Shown here piece after piece: positions 1 to 12,180 of a stretch of DNA of 64,000 bases. Made by a program: the position numbers and the translations under genes. The notes under the pieces were generated by a model that had not been told where the DNA came from, did not search any database, and worked only from the letters and a program-made list of their open reading frames with translations. The stretch is taken from positions 1,008,739 to 1,072,738 of the forward strand of contig JAJEKB010021002.1 of the NCBI GenBank assembly GCA_022393335.1. Direction: 5' to 3'. How positions within the stretch are numbered: the stretch's first letter is position 1; every line of letters begins with the position of its first letter. Origin of the DNA: Macrotrachela quadricornifera. Its lineage: Eukaryota; Rotifera; Eurotatoria; Philodinida; Philodinidae.

Positions 1-929
1 CATTTTCAGCCAATCAGATTTCGAGGCGGTTTTTCTCCATCAAGGTATAGTGCCTGAGGACCTAAGGGTACCCCCATAGTATAGCAGTTGAGGATGTTTT
101 TTTGACCTTTGACCTTTGACCCTGCGGACAAACCCACAAACACACCGACAATTTCGGGATTTAGACCCTGACCTACAGTCAAGGGAATTATATCGGTAAA
201 GCATTATGGTGTTCGAGGCACATTTTAGCATATCTATGACAATCTTTAATTAGCCCGAACAATCCCATGTTTCAGCTTTATAATGGTGATAATGTTGATG
301 GCCTAGAAAGCGATTTCTAGAACACTTCCTTCTGCACTCGGCGGTTTATTCTTGACTTGATTACTTAGAAGCATCTCTATTATATAGGAGTTCGGTCCCT
401 GTCGGCATCCTTATTATATAGGACTTGAGGGCTTAGTGGTAGACATATTATATACGACTATGAATACGTTGGAGTAAGTTCAAGGAGATCGTTGGCTACT
501 GGTCGTTATAGGAGATGGGATTAGTATTTTCCTTGGTTGGTCATTTCGATTAACAATATCACAATATATAATACTTGACGTCCTATCGGTACCCTCAGCA
601 TATAGTATCCAAGAACTATTTATTAGTAAATATATTTACTTTATCTTATTTACCTAAAGAAAAAGTAAAATAAATGTGCCACTCCTAGTCAACATCAAGT
701 TACCTTGTTCACTATTCATCTCACTTTTGGACCAGAACATCGCAACTTAGCGATAATTAGTGATCACATGGAATATACGACAGTTTTTGTCTATTATGCA
801 CAGAGAATTCTCGTTTGATTTATAAAGAAGATCAATTACATAAGGTAAGTCTCATCTATATCACACAAAAGCTGACATGAATATTTATACATACTGATTT
901 CTTTTAACGATGGTGCAAGTGCCCATTTT
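1..929. other. Gene-free left edge with satellite remnants
   Basis: I see no credible coding region. Positions 45-100, read on the minus strand, match the 34-bp satellite family found again near 376, 4211 and 15259. Positions 1-40 (minus) resemble the segment with a CTGATTGG core repeated at 14.9-15.5 kb. The short ORFs here lack recognisable motifs. Confidence 0.5.
378..460. repeat. 34-bp satellite, short array
   Basis: The string TATTATATA recurs at 378, 412 and 446, an exact 34-nt spacing, with diverged sequence between. This period matches arrays at 4211-4372 and 15259-15416, whose units share a TCCTCA...TA...GG skeleton. It appears to be an old, diverged satellite family scattered over the first 15 kb. 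Confidence 0.6.
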
Positions 930-1256
930 TAAAGTTAATGAAGCATGTTAAACCTAGTTCACCAGAGAGCTGCTTATGATTTCGATGCATGCCGGTTATT
1001 TACAGCTACAGGGCATGGAATTGGTGCGGTCTTGAAGTCCATTGTCAGATGTATCACACTCTCAAAGAATATCCTATTATCAAACGCGCGAGACTTTCAT
1101 GCATTTTCTCAGAAGAATCACCTTGAAACTTCTAACAGATCAGATAAACCAGAGTGTGGTATACATGTCTTCTTCTTAGATTCGAAAGGAGTTCAACTTG
1201 TCGAAGAGAACGTTATGAAAGCCAGAAATGAACAACTTCACTCTTCAAGTAACTAA
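930..1256 (+). pseudogene. Possible transposase C-terminal fragment
   Basis: An open frame of about 100 codons reads through FTATGHGIGAVLKSIVR and later DSKGVQLVEENVMKAR. The arrangement resembles the 'ATGHGKG..DG.G..VKR' segment followed by a short alpha/beta tail seen near the end of some eukaryotic DNA-transposon proteins. I recognise it by eye only and cannot name the superfamily. There is no upstream catalytic part, no good start and no partner gene, so it reads as a decayed fragment. It could also be a chance ORF. The piggyBac remnant 4.4 kb downstream shows that transposon decay is common here. Confidence 0.3.
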
Positions 1257-2809
1257 ATCCTTTTGTAATTTAATATCTATCATCTCCATTTAGGTATAAT
1301 CCCTAGCATTCGAACGAAGCATGAATTCCAGCCTATCAACAACAACACACTTCAATGTCGGTCGACTTCTCGATCTAATGGTATTATATTGTTATTTGGA
1401 CTATACAGGTTTTTTGTCAAATTTATTTGATATTGGGCGCTTCTGCACAAACAATGGCCAACAGCCACCGTGACTTAATTTTTGACACATTTAGCTGGTT
1501 TGATTAAAATTTATATGCGCAAAAATAAGACTGAGATGGTCACGAAATCTCGATACAGCTAATAAATTCTAAAAAATAAGTTCCGGTAAGTATTCCAAAT
1601 GTAGAGGGATTCGTCTTCGCATCACATGTGCACACTGCACAGGATAGATCTTATCTCAATGCTACATACGAAATGTATGAATTGGAACAAAAGTTTATCT
1701 TCGGATCCCGAAAATCGATTTCAAAACTTGGGAGATTTGATCATGAATTTGGACTTCCCAAAAAAAGAAGAAAAAATTGTTCTTTTTCGCTTGAGCAAAC
1801 ACAACATTTTTCAAACAGAAGATCTTGTCTTTCAGAGAAGAGGATTGGTCAATTAGTCAACTGAAGTTAGCTACATATTTGGATTCTGCACCCTCAAGTA
1901 TGGACATCCACATATAGTTCAGTGGATTTACTGAACAGAAATCATAAGATGAGTAGTTCAAATCTAACACGTAAGAAAATAAATTGAAACAGATAGCGGT
2001 ATTATAACAGTTGACTGTGGCATTCAACCACTGCGTCAAGGTAGTGGGTCGTTCACGATAGATATTCGATATATTATACCATTGTAACAATACAAATAGT
2101 TTTTTTTTTCAAAAACCGCGATTACAGGCGGTAATAAGGACGCAAATAAACCATCTGACTTCTGCGACTGATAATTACCGTTTAGAATTGCTATATTTTT
2201 AACCGTCAATGAATGTGAATTCGAGTGAAATTTTTTTCGTGATTCATGACTGTTGCATTTATGTCCCCAAGATAGATAGCTTCGATTAATTTATGAATTT
2301 TTATTATTATTTGTTCAAAGAAAAAGACAAACTTTTATTTATATTCTTACAAAGATTTAGTTGAGAAAAAGTAAAAATTAAGATGACACGAGTTAAATAT
2401 TGTAATGGTTGAATATATGAACGAAAATGGAATGAATTTATTTAAAAAGTGCGGTGTATTTATACATGAAATGAAGAGCATAATGGACCCTCGAGAAGAA
2501 GTTGAGAATCTTCTTCTACTTTGTTTACAATGAACAAGAATAAGAAGATATAACGATATCTTCTTAGAACAAAATGTAGATCAAATTTAATCACAAGAAA
2601 TAGGTCAATAGAATGATTGAAGAGAACAGTTGAACGAAAGAAGGAACAGAGAAAAGAAAAAGAATGATAAGTAGAACAGCATATGTACAATAATTAATGT
2701 AGAACACTGTGTAACAACACGTAGAAGTTACTCAGAATAATCTCGCATTTAAACCCAGATTGAAATTTTATGCGCCTATTTAACTGATGCCATTGATATT
2801 TTGGAAAAT
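1257..2809. other. Intergenic, no gene recognised
   Basis: Two overlapping 76-78 codon frames at 1626-1864 and short minus-strand frames are present. None has a recognisable motif, splice context or supporting partner. The DNA is AT-rich with purine-rich tracts around 2500-2680. Confidence 0.4.
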
Positions 2810-3157
2810 TTAGAGTCCTGAATTGATAATATCTAACGTCTGGCTAAACACTTCCAAAAATTTGTTAATTTTATTGGAGCGGTTTTTTCGTTTTTCTTTT
2901 CGTGCAGCACGAGCAGCATTAACATCGTCAGAGTAGACAGGTTCAGTAACATGATCATTACCATAGTAGACAGGTTGAGTAATATAATCACTATTATAGT
3001 ACGCAGGCTCTCCAGCGTAATTTCTACCGTCATTTTGAGAACGATCACTGTAGCCATCGTAATAGGAATTAGAACCAATATACTGATAACCACCATAGCT
3101 AGGCATAGGACTATAGTCCTTGGGAGAATTGAAATTGTCACCAAAATAATAAGACAT
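2810..3157 (-). CDS. Small Tyr/Asn-rich protein with short internal repeats
   Basis: The 115-residue product is unrecognised but has the composition of a real low-complexity protein. Residues 1-75 are rich in Tyr, Asn, Ser, Gly and Asp. Within them three short repeats end in PAYY, PVYY and PVYS. Residues 80-97 form a basic stretch (AARAARKEKRKNRSNK), followed by a short hydrophobic C-terminal tail. No signal peptide or membrane segment is evident. A TA-rich run at 3190-3210, just upstream on the minus strand, could serve as a TATA-like promoter. The +1 frame is also open for 103 codons, but that product is a skewed Ile/Leu/Val/Met sequence typical of a shadow frame. An RNA-binding or structural role is possible but not shown. 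Confidence 0.45.
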   Translation of the reverse strand: MSYYFGDNFNSPKDYSPMPSYGGYQYIGSNSYYDGYSDRSQNDGRNYAGEPAYYNSDYITQPVYYGNDHVTEPVYSDDVNAARAARKEKRKNRSNKINKFLEVFSQTLDIINSGL

Positions 3158-3256
3158 ATTTGTTCTTGTCGTTATTGGAATATACTGCGTATATATATAT
3201 ATATTATATCACAGCTGTTCGCTACTTTGTTATCAATATATGAATAGAAAGAAGTT

Positions 3257-3635
3257 GATTTTTTTTCTTATTGTTTAAATAAACGTTACGACGCTTTAAT
3301 AATTGCTAGAGTATATATACTACAAGAATAGAAGAAAAAAAAGGACATAAAAATAGATAAATAAGGAGTCACTGAATGGATATCAATCATCCACCGTGAA
3401 AAAGGATTTTTTTCTTATTGTCTAAATAAACGTTGGCGACGTATTAATAATTGCTAGAGGGTATATACCATAAGGACAGAAGAAAAAAAATGAGAAGGTA
3501 AAAATAGATAAACAATGAGTCAATGAATTGACATCAATCATCCACAAAGAAAAAGGATTTTTTTCTAACTGCTTGGACTCAAACGTTAACGACGTTTTAA
3601 CGATCGATAAATGACATATACCACAAGAAGGAAAC
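3257..3635. repeat. Tandem repeat, about 150-bp unit, 2.5 copies
   Basis: Copies begin at 3257, 3405 and 3556 with GATTTTTTTCT followed by a variable segment, then AAACGTT..CGACG and (in the first two copies) AATAATTGCTAGAG. Each of the first two copies ends with ATCAATCATCCAC. Spacing is 148 and 151 nt, and the third copy stops after ATATACCACAAGAAG. No coding frame runs through it. Confidence 0.85.
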
Positions 3636-5640
3636 AGCTGATTCTATGACCTTGGAATCAATGGAATTACATAGAATCTCATGGGATCATTCATAAAAAC
3701 TGAAAAAGAACCAGAATTGAACGTGAGCAATACTTCGTTGCAAATTAGCTTCGAATAAATACGAATTTTAATAGTTAAAATGATCAATTATAATCATATT
3801 CACACTAATTAACTATTTCTTTGTCAAATCTTAGATTGAACTTCAATATGTGAAGTCCATTGATTTTTATATCTGTATAAACTATACTGTTAAGGAAAAA
3901 TAGTTCTACCGATACTAATGGATCTATGAAATCTAACTACAAGTCTCTCTTTTTTATGAATATAATGATCAAAAATATTTTTTTGACAAACAGTTTGTTA
4001 AAAGAATAAACAGAATTTTAGTCCAAGGGAGAAACAGCAGATTCTATAGCTATATAATTTGTGAAATCCCATGGCATCTCTAGAATCCTTCGGCAGCTCT
4101 TGGGGACTCTTGGAATTTCTCAGAAACCTTTAGAATCTCTGAAGTTCCATGAAATTAGGAATGCAGCAGTTCTAGTTCAAGACTAGGTGACTGGTCTCAA
4201 TCACATTGGGTTCTCATGAACTGTTATTTGGAGATACCATTGAATCCTCATATGCTAGTATTTAAAGATACTCTTAGATCCACATATCCTTTTATTTAGA
4301 GACACTCTTGGTCCACCATGTACTATGATTTGGAGCTGCACTTAGGGCCTGATGTTCTATAAACCGTTCCACTACCCGTTGCTCCACATTAGAAACTCCA
4401 TGGAGATTAATTCTATTATGAAAGATATAATTTTGCGCAGACAGTCTTTGGGCAATGGTTATTTTTCATGTTGCTATTAAAATTTACTTATCACACAAGT
4501 ATAACGGATCTCAGAAATCTGTGCATAGTTGTAACGATTTTCTAATGGAAGAGATACATGTGCTGATGGAACTACGCCTTTATGTATTTTGTTCCTCTCA
4601 AGAATCGCATTGCTCTCATACAAAACACACGCTTATATGCTTATCCGCCAAATAGAAGCAAAGGAAAGATAATGCCAAAGTACATTAAAATGCACTAACT
4701 AATGACATAAAGAGAATACCCCATCAGAACAGAAGAATCAAAAGGACAAAAGCCATGCGTACAACACATGTCAGACTATATATTAAGGGTGCCCCATTTT
4801 AGAAAGAAATATACACTAGATTCTTGAGTATTACAATAGTTTATATCGTTCTAATGTGTTTGGAAAGCAATAAATTTGGGACTCGGCTTCTTTTTCGTAT
4901 GGGGTTCTATTACACGATGGGCTTATATTCTGTATAGAAATTTAAAAAGACATAAGAGCCGTAACATACAATTATACAATAATGTACGAGAACGCAAGAA
5001 GATCTTTACATAATAGCCTGTTAGATCTCCTATTTTTAAAAAGGAACAGTGGATTTTCGGGATAAATTGGCAAGGACTCTTGAATACCTATAATCGATGC
5101 AGTCTACATCATATTTCACCCTTATAATAGTGGAGAAAAAAAATCCAGATTAAAATAGAATCAAATTTAGATAAACAACAAGGCGTTAAACACATTCACT
5201 ACGATTCAGTTTTGTTAGAAAACTTTTTCAAGATATTTATGTCTGTTAAGAATTAACTTCTGATGAATGCACATAGTGACTTTTTCATTATCTCAAACTA
5301 TGTTTCCGTTATAAGAGAACGAAACTTTTAGATATTTCTTCATTGTTTTTGTTCCTATCCTTTTATGTATAAAAGCGACTGAAATTTCGAAATAGTTCAC
5401 ATGTTTTTTGAAGAAATAAATACATAAGAAAGCGCCAGCTTATCAAATGAAGTGAGCTCTTTGGATGATGAATTAGAAAGGATACATCTTGAATCTGGAA
5501 GTTTCGGCAGATATCTTGAGGGTAAGGGTGAGCGGTTCATCTCACCGTAATTCTCGCCATGTTGTCGCATTCAGGAAGTGTGATGGATACTGGAAACACC
5601 AACAACAAAAAATAAACATATCATGAAACCACAAGTTGAC
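3636..5640. other. Intergenic with one satellite array
   Basis: Apart from the 34-bp array at 4211-4372, I see only short unsupported frames, such as 66 codons at 4455. Some degenerate 'tctagaatcc..' similarity at 4080-4140 suggests further eroded repeat units. Confidence 0.4.
4211..4372. repeat. 34-bp satellite array
   Basis: Unit starts (TTCTCA, TCCTCA, TCCACA, TCCACC, GCCTGA) fall at 4211, 4245, 4279, 4312 and 4347, giving periods of 34, 34, 33 and 35. Each unit contains a central TA(T)TTnGA(G)A-like block. It has the same period and skeleton as the arrays near 378 and 15259. Confidence 0.75.
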
Positions 5641-5649
5641 TAGGTTACA

Positions 5650-6158
5650 ACGGAAAAAGACAAGGTACCGATTTATCTGATCAACTATCAGCATATTACA
5701 CTTGCCTCAGGTGGCCAATGAAGTGATATCAAAAGGTGGCATTTAAATTGATTTTTGGTACAGCACTAGTAAATAGTTATTTGGTATATAAAGAAAACTA
5801 CGTTGTAAGCAAAGTAACCATTCTACAGTTTCGCGAAAGTCTTATCCGATCTCTATTGCTTGGTCTGCCATTCGAGAAACTGAAATCGGGTTCAAAACAA
5901 AAGTGGACTGGGAAAGTGAAGGAGAAACTCGCTGACCATAAGTTAAAAGAAATGGAAGGATCTGCGCGTAATGTTCACAGATGCTGCACTGGTTGCTATG
6001 AACAAGGCAGGAGGCGAGCTATACAATAGCAAAGAAATTAGAACTTTATGCTCTGACAGTGATAATTTTTTTGTCTGGAATGTTGAAGGTAGAGCGAATG
6101 ACATATTTTGTTTAACTTCTTGTCTAAGAAAAAAAACAGAAGAAAATGTTTTTCTTTA
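5650..6158 (+). pseudogene. piggyBac transposase C-terminal remnant
   Basis: Reading the plus strand across frames gives the end of a piggyBac-type transposase. KRQGTDLSDQLSAYYTCLR corresponds to the family's conserved 'G.D..DQ' segment. It is followed by KVAFKLIFGTALVNSYLVY, matching the usual 'W.k.f..l...a..Nsy.ly' helix, and then a Cys-rich tail (HRCCTGCYEQ, later TLCSDSDNFF). An in-frame TGA after 'RWPMK' (about 5726) and a frameshift near 6000 separate these blocks. The second CxxC pair of the zinc-binding tail is degraded. The catalytic Asp region upstream is not recognisable. It is a dead fragment of a DNA transposon. Confidence 0.7.
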
Positions 6159-6159
6159 G

Positions 6160-7315
6160 TTTCTTCTTAAAATATAGCGTTGCCCACCGATTAGCCACAT
6201 AGTGGTGAATGTGTCAAAGACACCATTCTCAATTTCATTATGTCTATCTACTTTGGATTATTCGATTTCTGCTACTGCTTAACAAGACAAAGAAAAGTCT
6301 AACTTACTTATCAGACTGTATATTAAGCTAAAATATATCTTTATTTATCTGTTTCGTGTACACAGTTATATATAACAAACACTATTAAACATATTGGACT
6401 TTTACATTTTCATATATATTTTTTGTGTAGATAATTTCTTGATTAGTCACTATTTGAGAGTATATAGAGATTTAGTTATTCATATTGAATTGAAATGATT
6501 TTCTTCGAACTTTCACAAGAAACAGTCGATGTATTGAAAACTCGATTTGAATCATGGTTTTAGAATATATCGCAAACATTTTATCTTAGTAGTATTTCTT
6601 TTTCGGAGAAAAAGACAAGCGTTGATTAACTGAGTTTAACAGACAGTCAGTAGAATAGTTGAGAGACGTTGTTGTATTCAAGCGACAGTGAAATTGTTCT
6701 GTTTCTTACATTCTCTAGATAGACTTTTGTGTAAATGTATATTCAGAACGCAACAGTGGGGAATTTCCCAGTGATAGAAATAGAAAAAACATTTTCCTTG
6801 TGAATGTTTTCTCGATATTATCTAAACAAAGTTTTCCTTATTGTCAGACATACCACTGTTGTTAGGAAAGACTATTTACATTGTATGGTGTCAGATCCAT
6901 ATGTCGAAAGAAACAAACAAAAAGAGTTCTTAAATATATTTTTCTGTACTGTTGTCGTACAAAAATAACCAGAGGAATTGTCTACATCTTTCTATATATA
7001 TACATTAGCATATGATTCTCTGTTAGAGTCAGACGATGTGTAACTGCACAAGCAAAGACTTTCATACTATATCATCTCATATTCTTTTCTAAATAAATAT
7101 TGTGTTCATTATTCTATCTATGACCTGATGCTTTCACTACTTTCTATAATTACTCGTAGCTCTTCATCAGTGTTATAAAACTACTGTCGTTTTATCAATT
7201 GTAAGTAACAATAAAAATCTAAAGATGGAAAACCAACTGAAGTATAGCAGATATGTATAGGGAGTTTTAATTTTTATTTTACAAACTATCTCTTCCATGT
7301 GTGTACTTATTATAG
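6160..7315. other. Intergenic, 5' flank of the metalloproteinase gene
   Basis: I see no coding capacity. The sequence is AT-rich with scattered TATATA runs at 6370, 6410 and 6990. The proximal promoter of the gene starting at 7316 presumably lies in the last few hundred bases, but I could not single out a TATA box. Confidence 0.4.
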
Positions 7316-10300
7316 ATGACACTAAATTTTCAAACATCATACATAGGTGTATTCTGTGTATTATACTTTTTATTATTGACAACAAACACGTTAGTTGCGA
7401 AACCAATATCTCAAAATATCGTAGATGTGAAAATCGATCCAGAGTCCTACTTACAAGCCTATGGATACTTAGAAGAAGCGAGTACTACAAGACAAACATC
7501 ATTATCCATTTCTTCATCACATAAGAATAACAGTCTTCAATCTGCAATTGAAACCTTTCAACGATTTATGGGACTTAATGTGACACGTATTGTTGACGAT
7601 GCAACAAAACGGCACATGGCAAGACCACGATGTGGTGTTAAAGATATTCTGAATAGTTCGATACAAAATCAAACACTTGAAAATTATCCTAACTCTAGTT
7701 TATGGAATAAATCTTTGCGAACATATCGTTTTGGATCATTCGCTTCTTACGAACAGATTAGTCGTCCAATGCAAGAATTAATCTTAAATGATGCTTTCTA
7801 TGAATGGTCCAAATATGTACCAATTACATTTGAAAAAGTATGTGAAACATGTTTGGCTGATATTGTCATTGAATTCATCGATGATGAACTTGGAAAACAT
7901 CATGACTATGATAAAAAAACTTCGTTTAAGAGAAATGAGGTGGCACATGCAACATTTCCATGGCTTATTTATCCTGCATATATTCATTTTAATAAGAAAA
8001 TCATTTTCACTACAGAGTAATGCATATATATTTTTGTAATATTTCAATTCTCTTATCTTTGCTATAATTTAATAGTTACGATTCCGCCAATTCTTATACG
8101 AATTTATTTCATATTGCTATACATGAAATTGGACATATACTTAGACTAAGTCATGTTAAAGTGAATGAAAAATCAGTCATGTATGCAATTTATCCCGAGC
8201 CATACAACTACTCAAGAGAAGATTACTTGACAACCATCGATCAAGAATTAATTCAAAAAGTATATGGCAAGAGAAAGAAAAGTAAGTGATAATGATTAAC
8301 TTAAAAAATAGAGTGAAGTTTCATTGTAATATATTTCTCGTATAGGTATCATTAATTCATGTTCAACTTGGTCTTCACATTCGCAATCTTTGAACATTAC
8401 AATTACAGATTGGAAAAAGTCACAAAATTTGAGTATAAAAATCGCTGAAAATAGAGTTGACAATGAAATTAATCATCAACTGTTAGTACGTTTTCTGTTG
8501 GAACATCAACAATGGTATCGCAATGTAAGTCAACGTCTTCACGAAGAGAAAAATATATCTAGTAGTGTTCGAGCAAACCAAACTCGTATTGGTACACACA
8601 GCATGTTACAAATAAATCACTTAAAATCGAGTGGTGGTGTCATTGAAAATGTACTTGGGCAAACAGAAATCATTTTCATAGATAGATTCGACAATCTCTA
8701 TCTATCGGATTATCTCAATAATCGTGTTCTCAAATATGATGCTATTGCCACGAAAAAACGACAAACAATCGTTGCAGAAAATCTTAATACTCCACGTGGA
8801 CTTTATGTCACAAATGATAGTAACCTACTTTATGTTGTTGATACCAAAGGAGTTCATCGATTTAAACTCAACGAAACGAAGACCAATGTAGGCGCGTCAT
8901 CTCTTCTTTTCTGTTTGGATTCATCCTCAGAAATCTACAACATAATTGTCGATGAAGATGATTTCAATACAATCTATCTATACGATACAGCATATCAGAG
9001 AATTCAACGATGTCTTCATCTTCCCCATGGTTGGCAATGTGAAACAATCGTTCATCTAACATGTGAGAGTAGTGTGCCGATGAAAATGTGTTTCATTTTA
9101 TATGTTTCTTTTTTTTAGCTAACTATAGTGGCATAAAATATGGTGCCTGGATGGTGATTGATGCATGGGGTGATATATCACTTATGGATAGTACTTCAAG
9201 TATCGTGTTTCGATACAAGCATGTCAATAATAGTTGCCGTACGTAGATTTTTTTTCATCAAACCATACTGTCTTTCGCTCGCAGATCCTAGAGATCAGAA
9301 ATTATAGGTTACATTTAGACAAAATGAAAAACTCTTTTCTGTATGAGAATTCACTAGTTACCTTTAGGAATAGGTCTTCTGCTATCGAAGAATGCTTTTT
9401 ACTTTTCTGTTCTTTATTTTGTGATTCTTGTAGAGCCAGTGTCAACTTCAATCAGACTACCATCATCTTTAACAATATCACACACATCATTGACATCAAA
9501 AACCAATATCACAATTAACCAGAGCTTGAAAAAGAACGGTACGTATAACGAAATTAAGGCTTCTCATGTACAAAATTATATTCAATGTAAAGGTGTGAAA
9601 AACATTTTCTGGCAACATATAGGAAACCTGTCCAAATTCCGTGAATTCTAAACTCTTCAATTAACAGAAAATAAGTAGTCATCATCAAAAGTTGAAGAGC
9701 GATCAGAAATCGAAAAAACTCAAGGAATCCAACGAATGAAAGCGACCGAAGGAGTTCACATAATTTAGGAAATTCCTGGAGCTCTAGAAACTACTACAGT
9801 CCCAGTAGGACGAGCAGCAGTTAAGGTGAGGTAGGCGACACAGCCCGGAACGCTAGGAAGACTATCTGAAGGTGAAGATCAAGGTCAGTCTATCATGCGT
9901 ATCTCGATGACAGCTTCGTTGAATCTACCTGCATCCATCACACACTGATACAAGTCCTTATTCTGACTCTTAACATAGACATCTTCGTCCTTATACCACT
10001 TGAATTCCAATAGTTTTTCTGACTTCACTCAATTTCTTCACTTTCTTGAGTTCTTTCAGTTCCTTCGATTCCTCGGATTGCATGACTTCCTTGGATTCCT
10101 TAAGTTTCTTGGGTTCATTCTGTTCTATTCTTTATTTAGTAACTCTTGTAGAATCAGTGGCCACTACAACCAAAATACCATCATCTTCAACAATATCATC
10201 CACACAATTGATAACAAAGACAAATATCACAATTAATCAGAATCTAAGAAAGAACGGTATGTGCAACAAAATCAAGACTTTTCATGTACAAAATTATATT

Positions 10301-12180
10301 CAATATATAGGCTTTAGAAACATTTTCTGACAGCATATAGCCTTTTCCTTTAAGAGTTCGTATAACTAAGTTATAAATCATAACAAGTTTTGTTCAAATT
10401 TGTTAGTATTATATATTGAGACGTTTCCAAATTTCGTGAATCCTGAACTCTTGACGAATTCTGGAATTCATAAACTAACTAAAAAATAAGCAGCAATCAT
10501 TGAAAATTGAAGAGCAATCAGGAATCGAAGAAATTCAACGAATGGAAGGGCCTCAAGGAATTCAAGATATTCTCGGAGCTCTAAAGACCATTACAGTTCT
10601 AGGAGGGCGAGCAACAATTAAGGTGAGGTAGCTGATAAAGCCAAGAGTGCTAGGAGGACTATCTGAAGCTGAATATCAAGATCAGTCTATCATGAGTATC
10701 TCGATGATAGCATCACTGAATCTAACCGTCAGGCGCTTACTGATCTACCCTTGTCCAAGTAACCTATATCCATCACACTTTGATTCTGGTCCTTACCCTG
10801 ACTCTTAACATAGACGTTCTCATCCTCACCCACCCTTCTCTCAATTTTTTCACTTTCTTGAGTTCCTTGAATTCTTTCTTTGTATTCTTTATTTTGTAAT
10901 TCTTGTAGAATCAGTGTCCATTTCAATCAAAACACCATCATCTTCAACCATATCACCCACGCCAACAACAACAAAAACAAGTATCATAATTAATCAGAAT
11001 CTGAGAAACAACGGTACGTTCAACACAATAAAGGCTTGTCATGTAGAAGATTATATTTAACATGAAGGTGTTTAAAATATTTTCTGACAGCATATAGTGA
11101 GACGTGTCTAAATTCCGTGAATTCTGAAGTCTTGACGAATTCTTAAATTCTTAAATTAATTGAAAAATAAGCAGTCATCATCGAAAATTGAAGAGCGATC
11201 AGGAATCGATGGAACTCAAGAAAGTGAAGAAATTCAGGAAGTCAGAAAAACTATTGGAATCTAAGTAGGATGAGGATGTCTATATTAAGAATCAGGGTAA
11301 GAACCAGGATCAGTGTGTGGCGGGTGTAGGTGTGTTGGACGAGGATAGATCAATGAGCGCTTGACAGTTAGGTTCAACGATGCTACCTTCGAGATACTCA
11401 TAATAGACTAACCGTGATCTTTACCTTCAGATAGTCTTCTTCGCGTTTCCGGCTGTGTCGCCTAGCTCACCTTAACCGCTGCTCGGCATTCTAGGACTAT
11501 AGTGGTGTTTGGAGCTCCGAGAATTACTTGAATTATTTGAGTTCCTTAGATTCTTTGAGTTTTTTGGATTCCTTGAGTTCCTTGGATTTGTTCAGCTCTT
11601 GTAATTTATGCGTTTCTCTTCAATTTCGGATAATCACTACTTCTTTCGAATTAATTTAAGACTGCAAGAATGTTTTAAGAGTTCTGAATCCATCGATTTT
11701 AGAGACTGCGTTATTTTTTAGTCTATCTGATAGTGTATAGAAAGGTTTCATGCCGTTTATTTCCTGGAGCTGTGTGATATTTACGCGGATGCTGAAGTTG
11801 TTTAGGTACTCACTTCACACTTTTCTCGAAGAAACCACAGCTACATATTTGAAGACAGAAAACATCGTGAGAGTTTATTTTGCAACTAAGTAGTTCTGAA
11901 AGATTGCTTTAATTCTGTGAATTGTATGACACTCATAAAATCAGATATGATTTTTTTATATTTTTCACATCTTATCTTTGAAAATTACCTATGAAACATT
12001 TCGCATGTATTTTTCTTACCTAACAACAGTCAAATTTGTTCCTAATGATATCAGAAACTCTCGTTTATACTATTGGGATTGAAGTATTTTGTTACATGTA
12101 TTATATATACATTTTTAATTAAACAGCAGTTCTTGTTAATACACAATCACTAACAACAACATCAACGACTATCATATTAG
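7316..12180 (+). CDS. Secreted matrix-metalloproteinase-like protease with NHL region and repeated stalk
   Basis: This is a spliced gene. Exons are 7316-8016, 8076-8281, 8346-9060, 9119-9238, 9434-9538, 10152-10256, 10909-11013 and 12127-12180; all junctions are GT-AG and keep frame, but the 3' end is unresolved. Residues 1-28 are a signal peptide. A peptidoglycan-binding-like prodomain (about 40-103) ends in a cysteine switch, PRCGV (104-108). The catalytic domain carries HEIGHILRLSH (250-260), the metzincin HExxHxxGxxH zinc site with Arg257 in place of Gly, then a Met-turn SVMY (267-270). Exons 3-4 encode NHL-type repeats (NLYLSDYLNNRVLKYD, NTPRGLYV). MMPs usually carry a hemopexin propeller there. 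Exons 5-7 are three homologous 35-residue Ser/Thr-rich cassettes, each with an NIT or similar motif. It probably cleaves extracellular protein. Either reduced activity or an altered active site could follow from Arg257. Confidence 0.75.
9434..11013 (+). repeat. Three tandemly duplicated 105-nt stalk exons
   Basis: Exons 9434-9538, 10152-10256 and 10909-11013 are each exactly 105 nt. All are phase 1 at both ends, preceded by TTGTAG and followed by GTACGT or GTATGT. Each encodes a variant of 'PSS.TIS.T....TK(T)..(I)TINQ.L(+)(K/N)NG'. Because they are symmetric, any number can be added or skipped without changing frame. Spacing between copies is 718 and 757 nt, so exon and intron were duplicated together. 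Confidence 0.85.
9660..11610. repeat. Intronic repeat, two direct copies and one inverted copy
   Basis: Introns after the stalk exons share a block starting near AATAAGnAGTCATCATC (about 9670, 10487, 11166). It continues through GAAGAGCGATCAG and, in the first two, AAGGTGAGGTAG. In the third intron the block switches strand: about 11320-11610 is the reverse complement of about 10500-10760 (and of about 9720-9960). The block is partly self-complementary, which suggests an eroded foldback-type element caught up in the tandem duplication. Confidence 0.7.
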
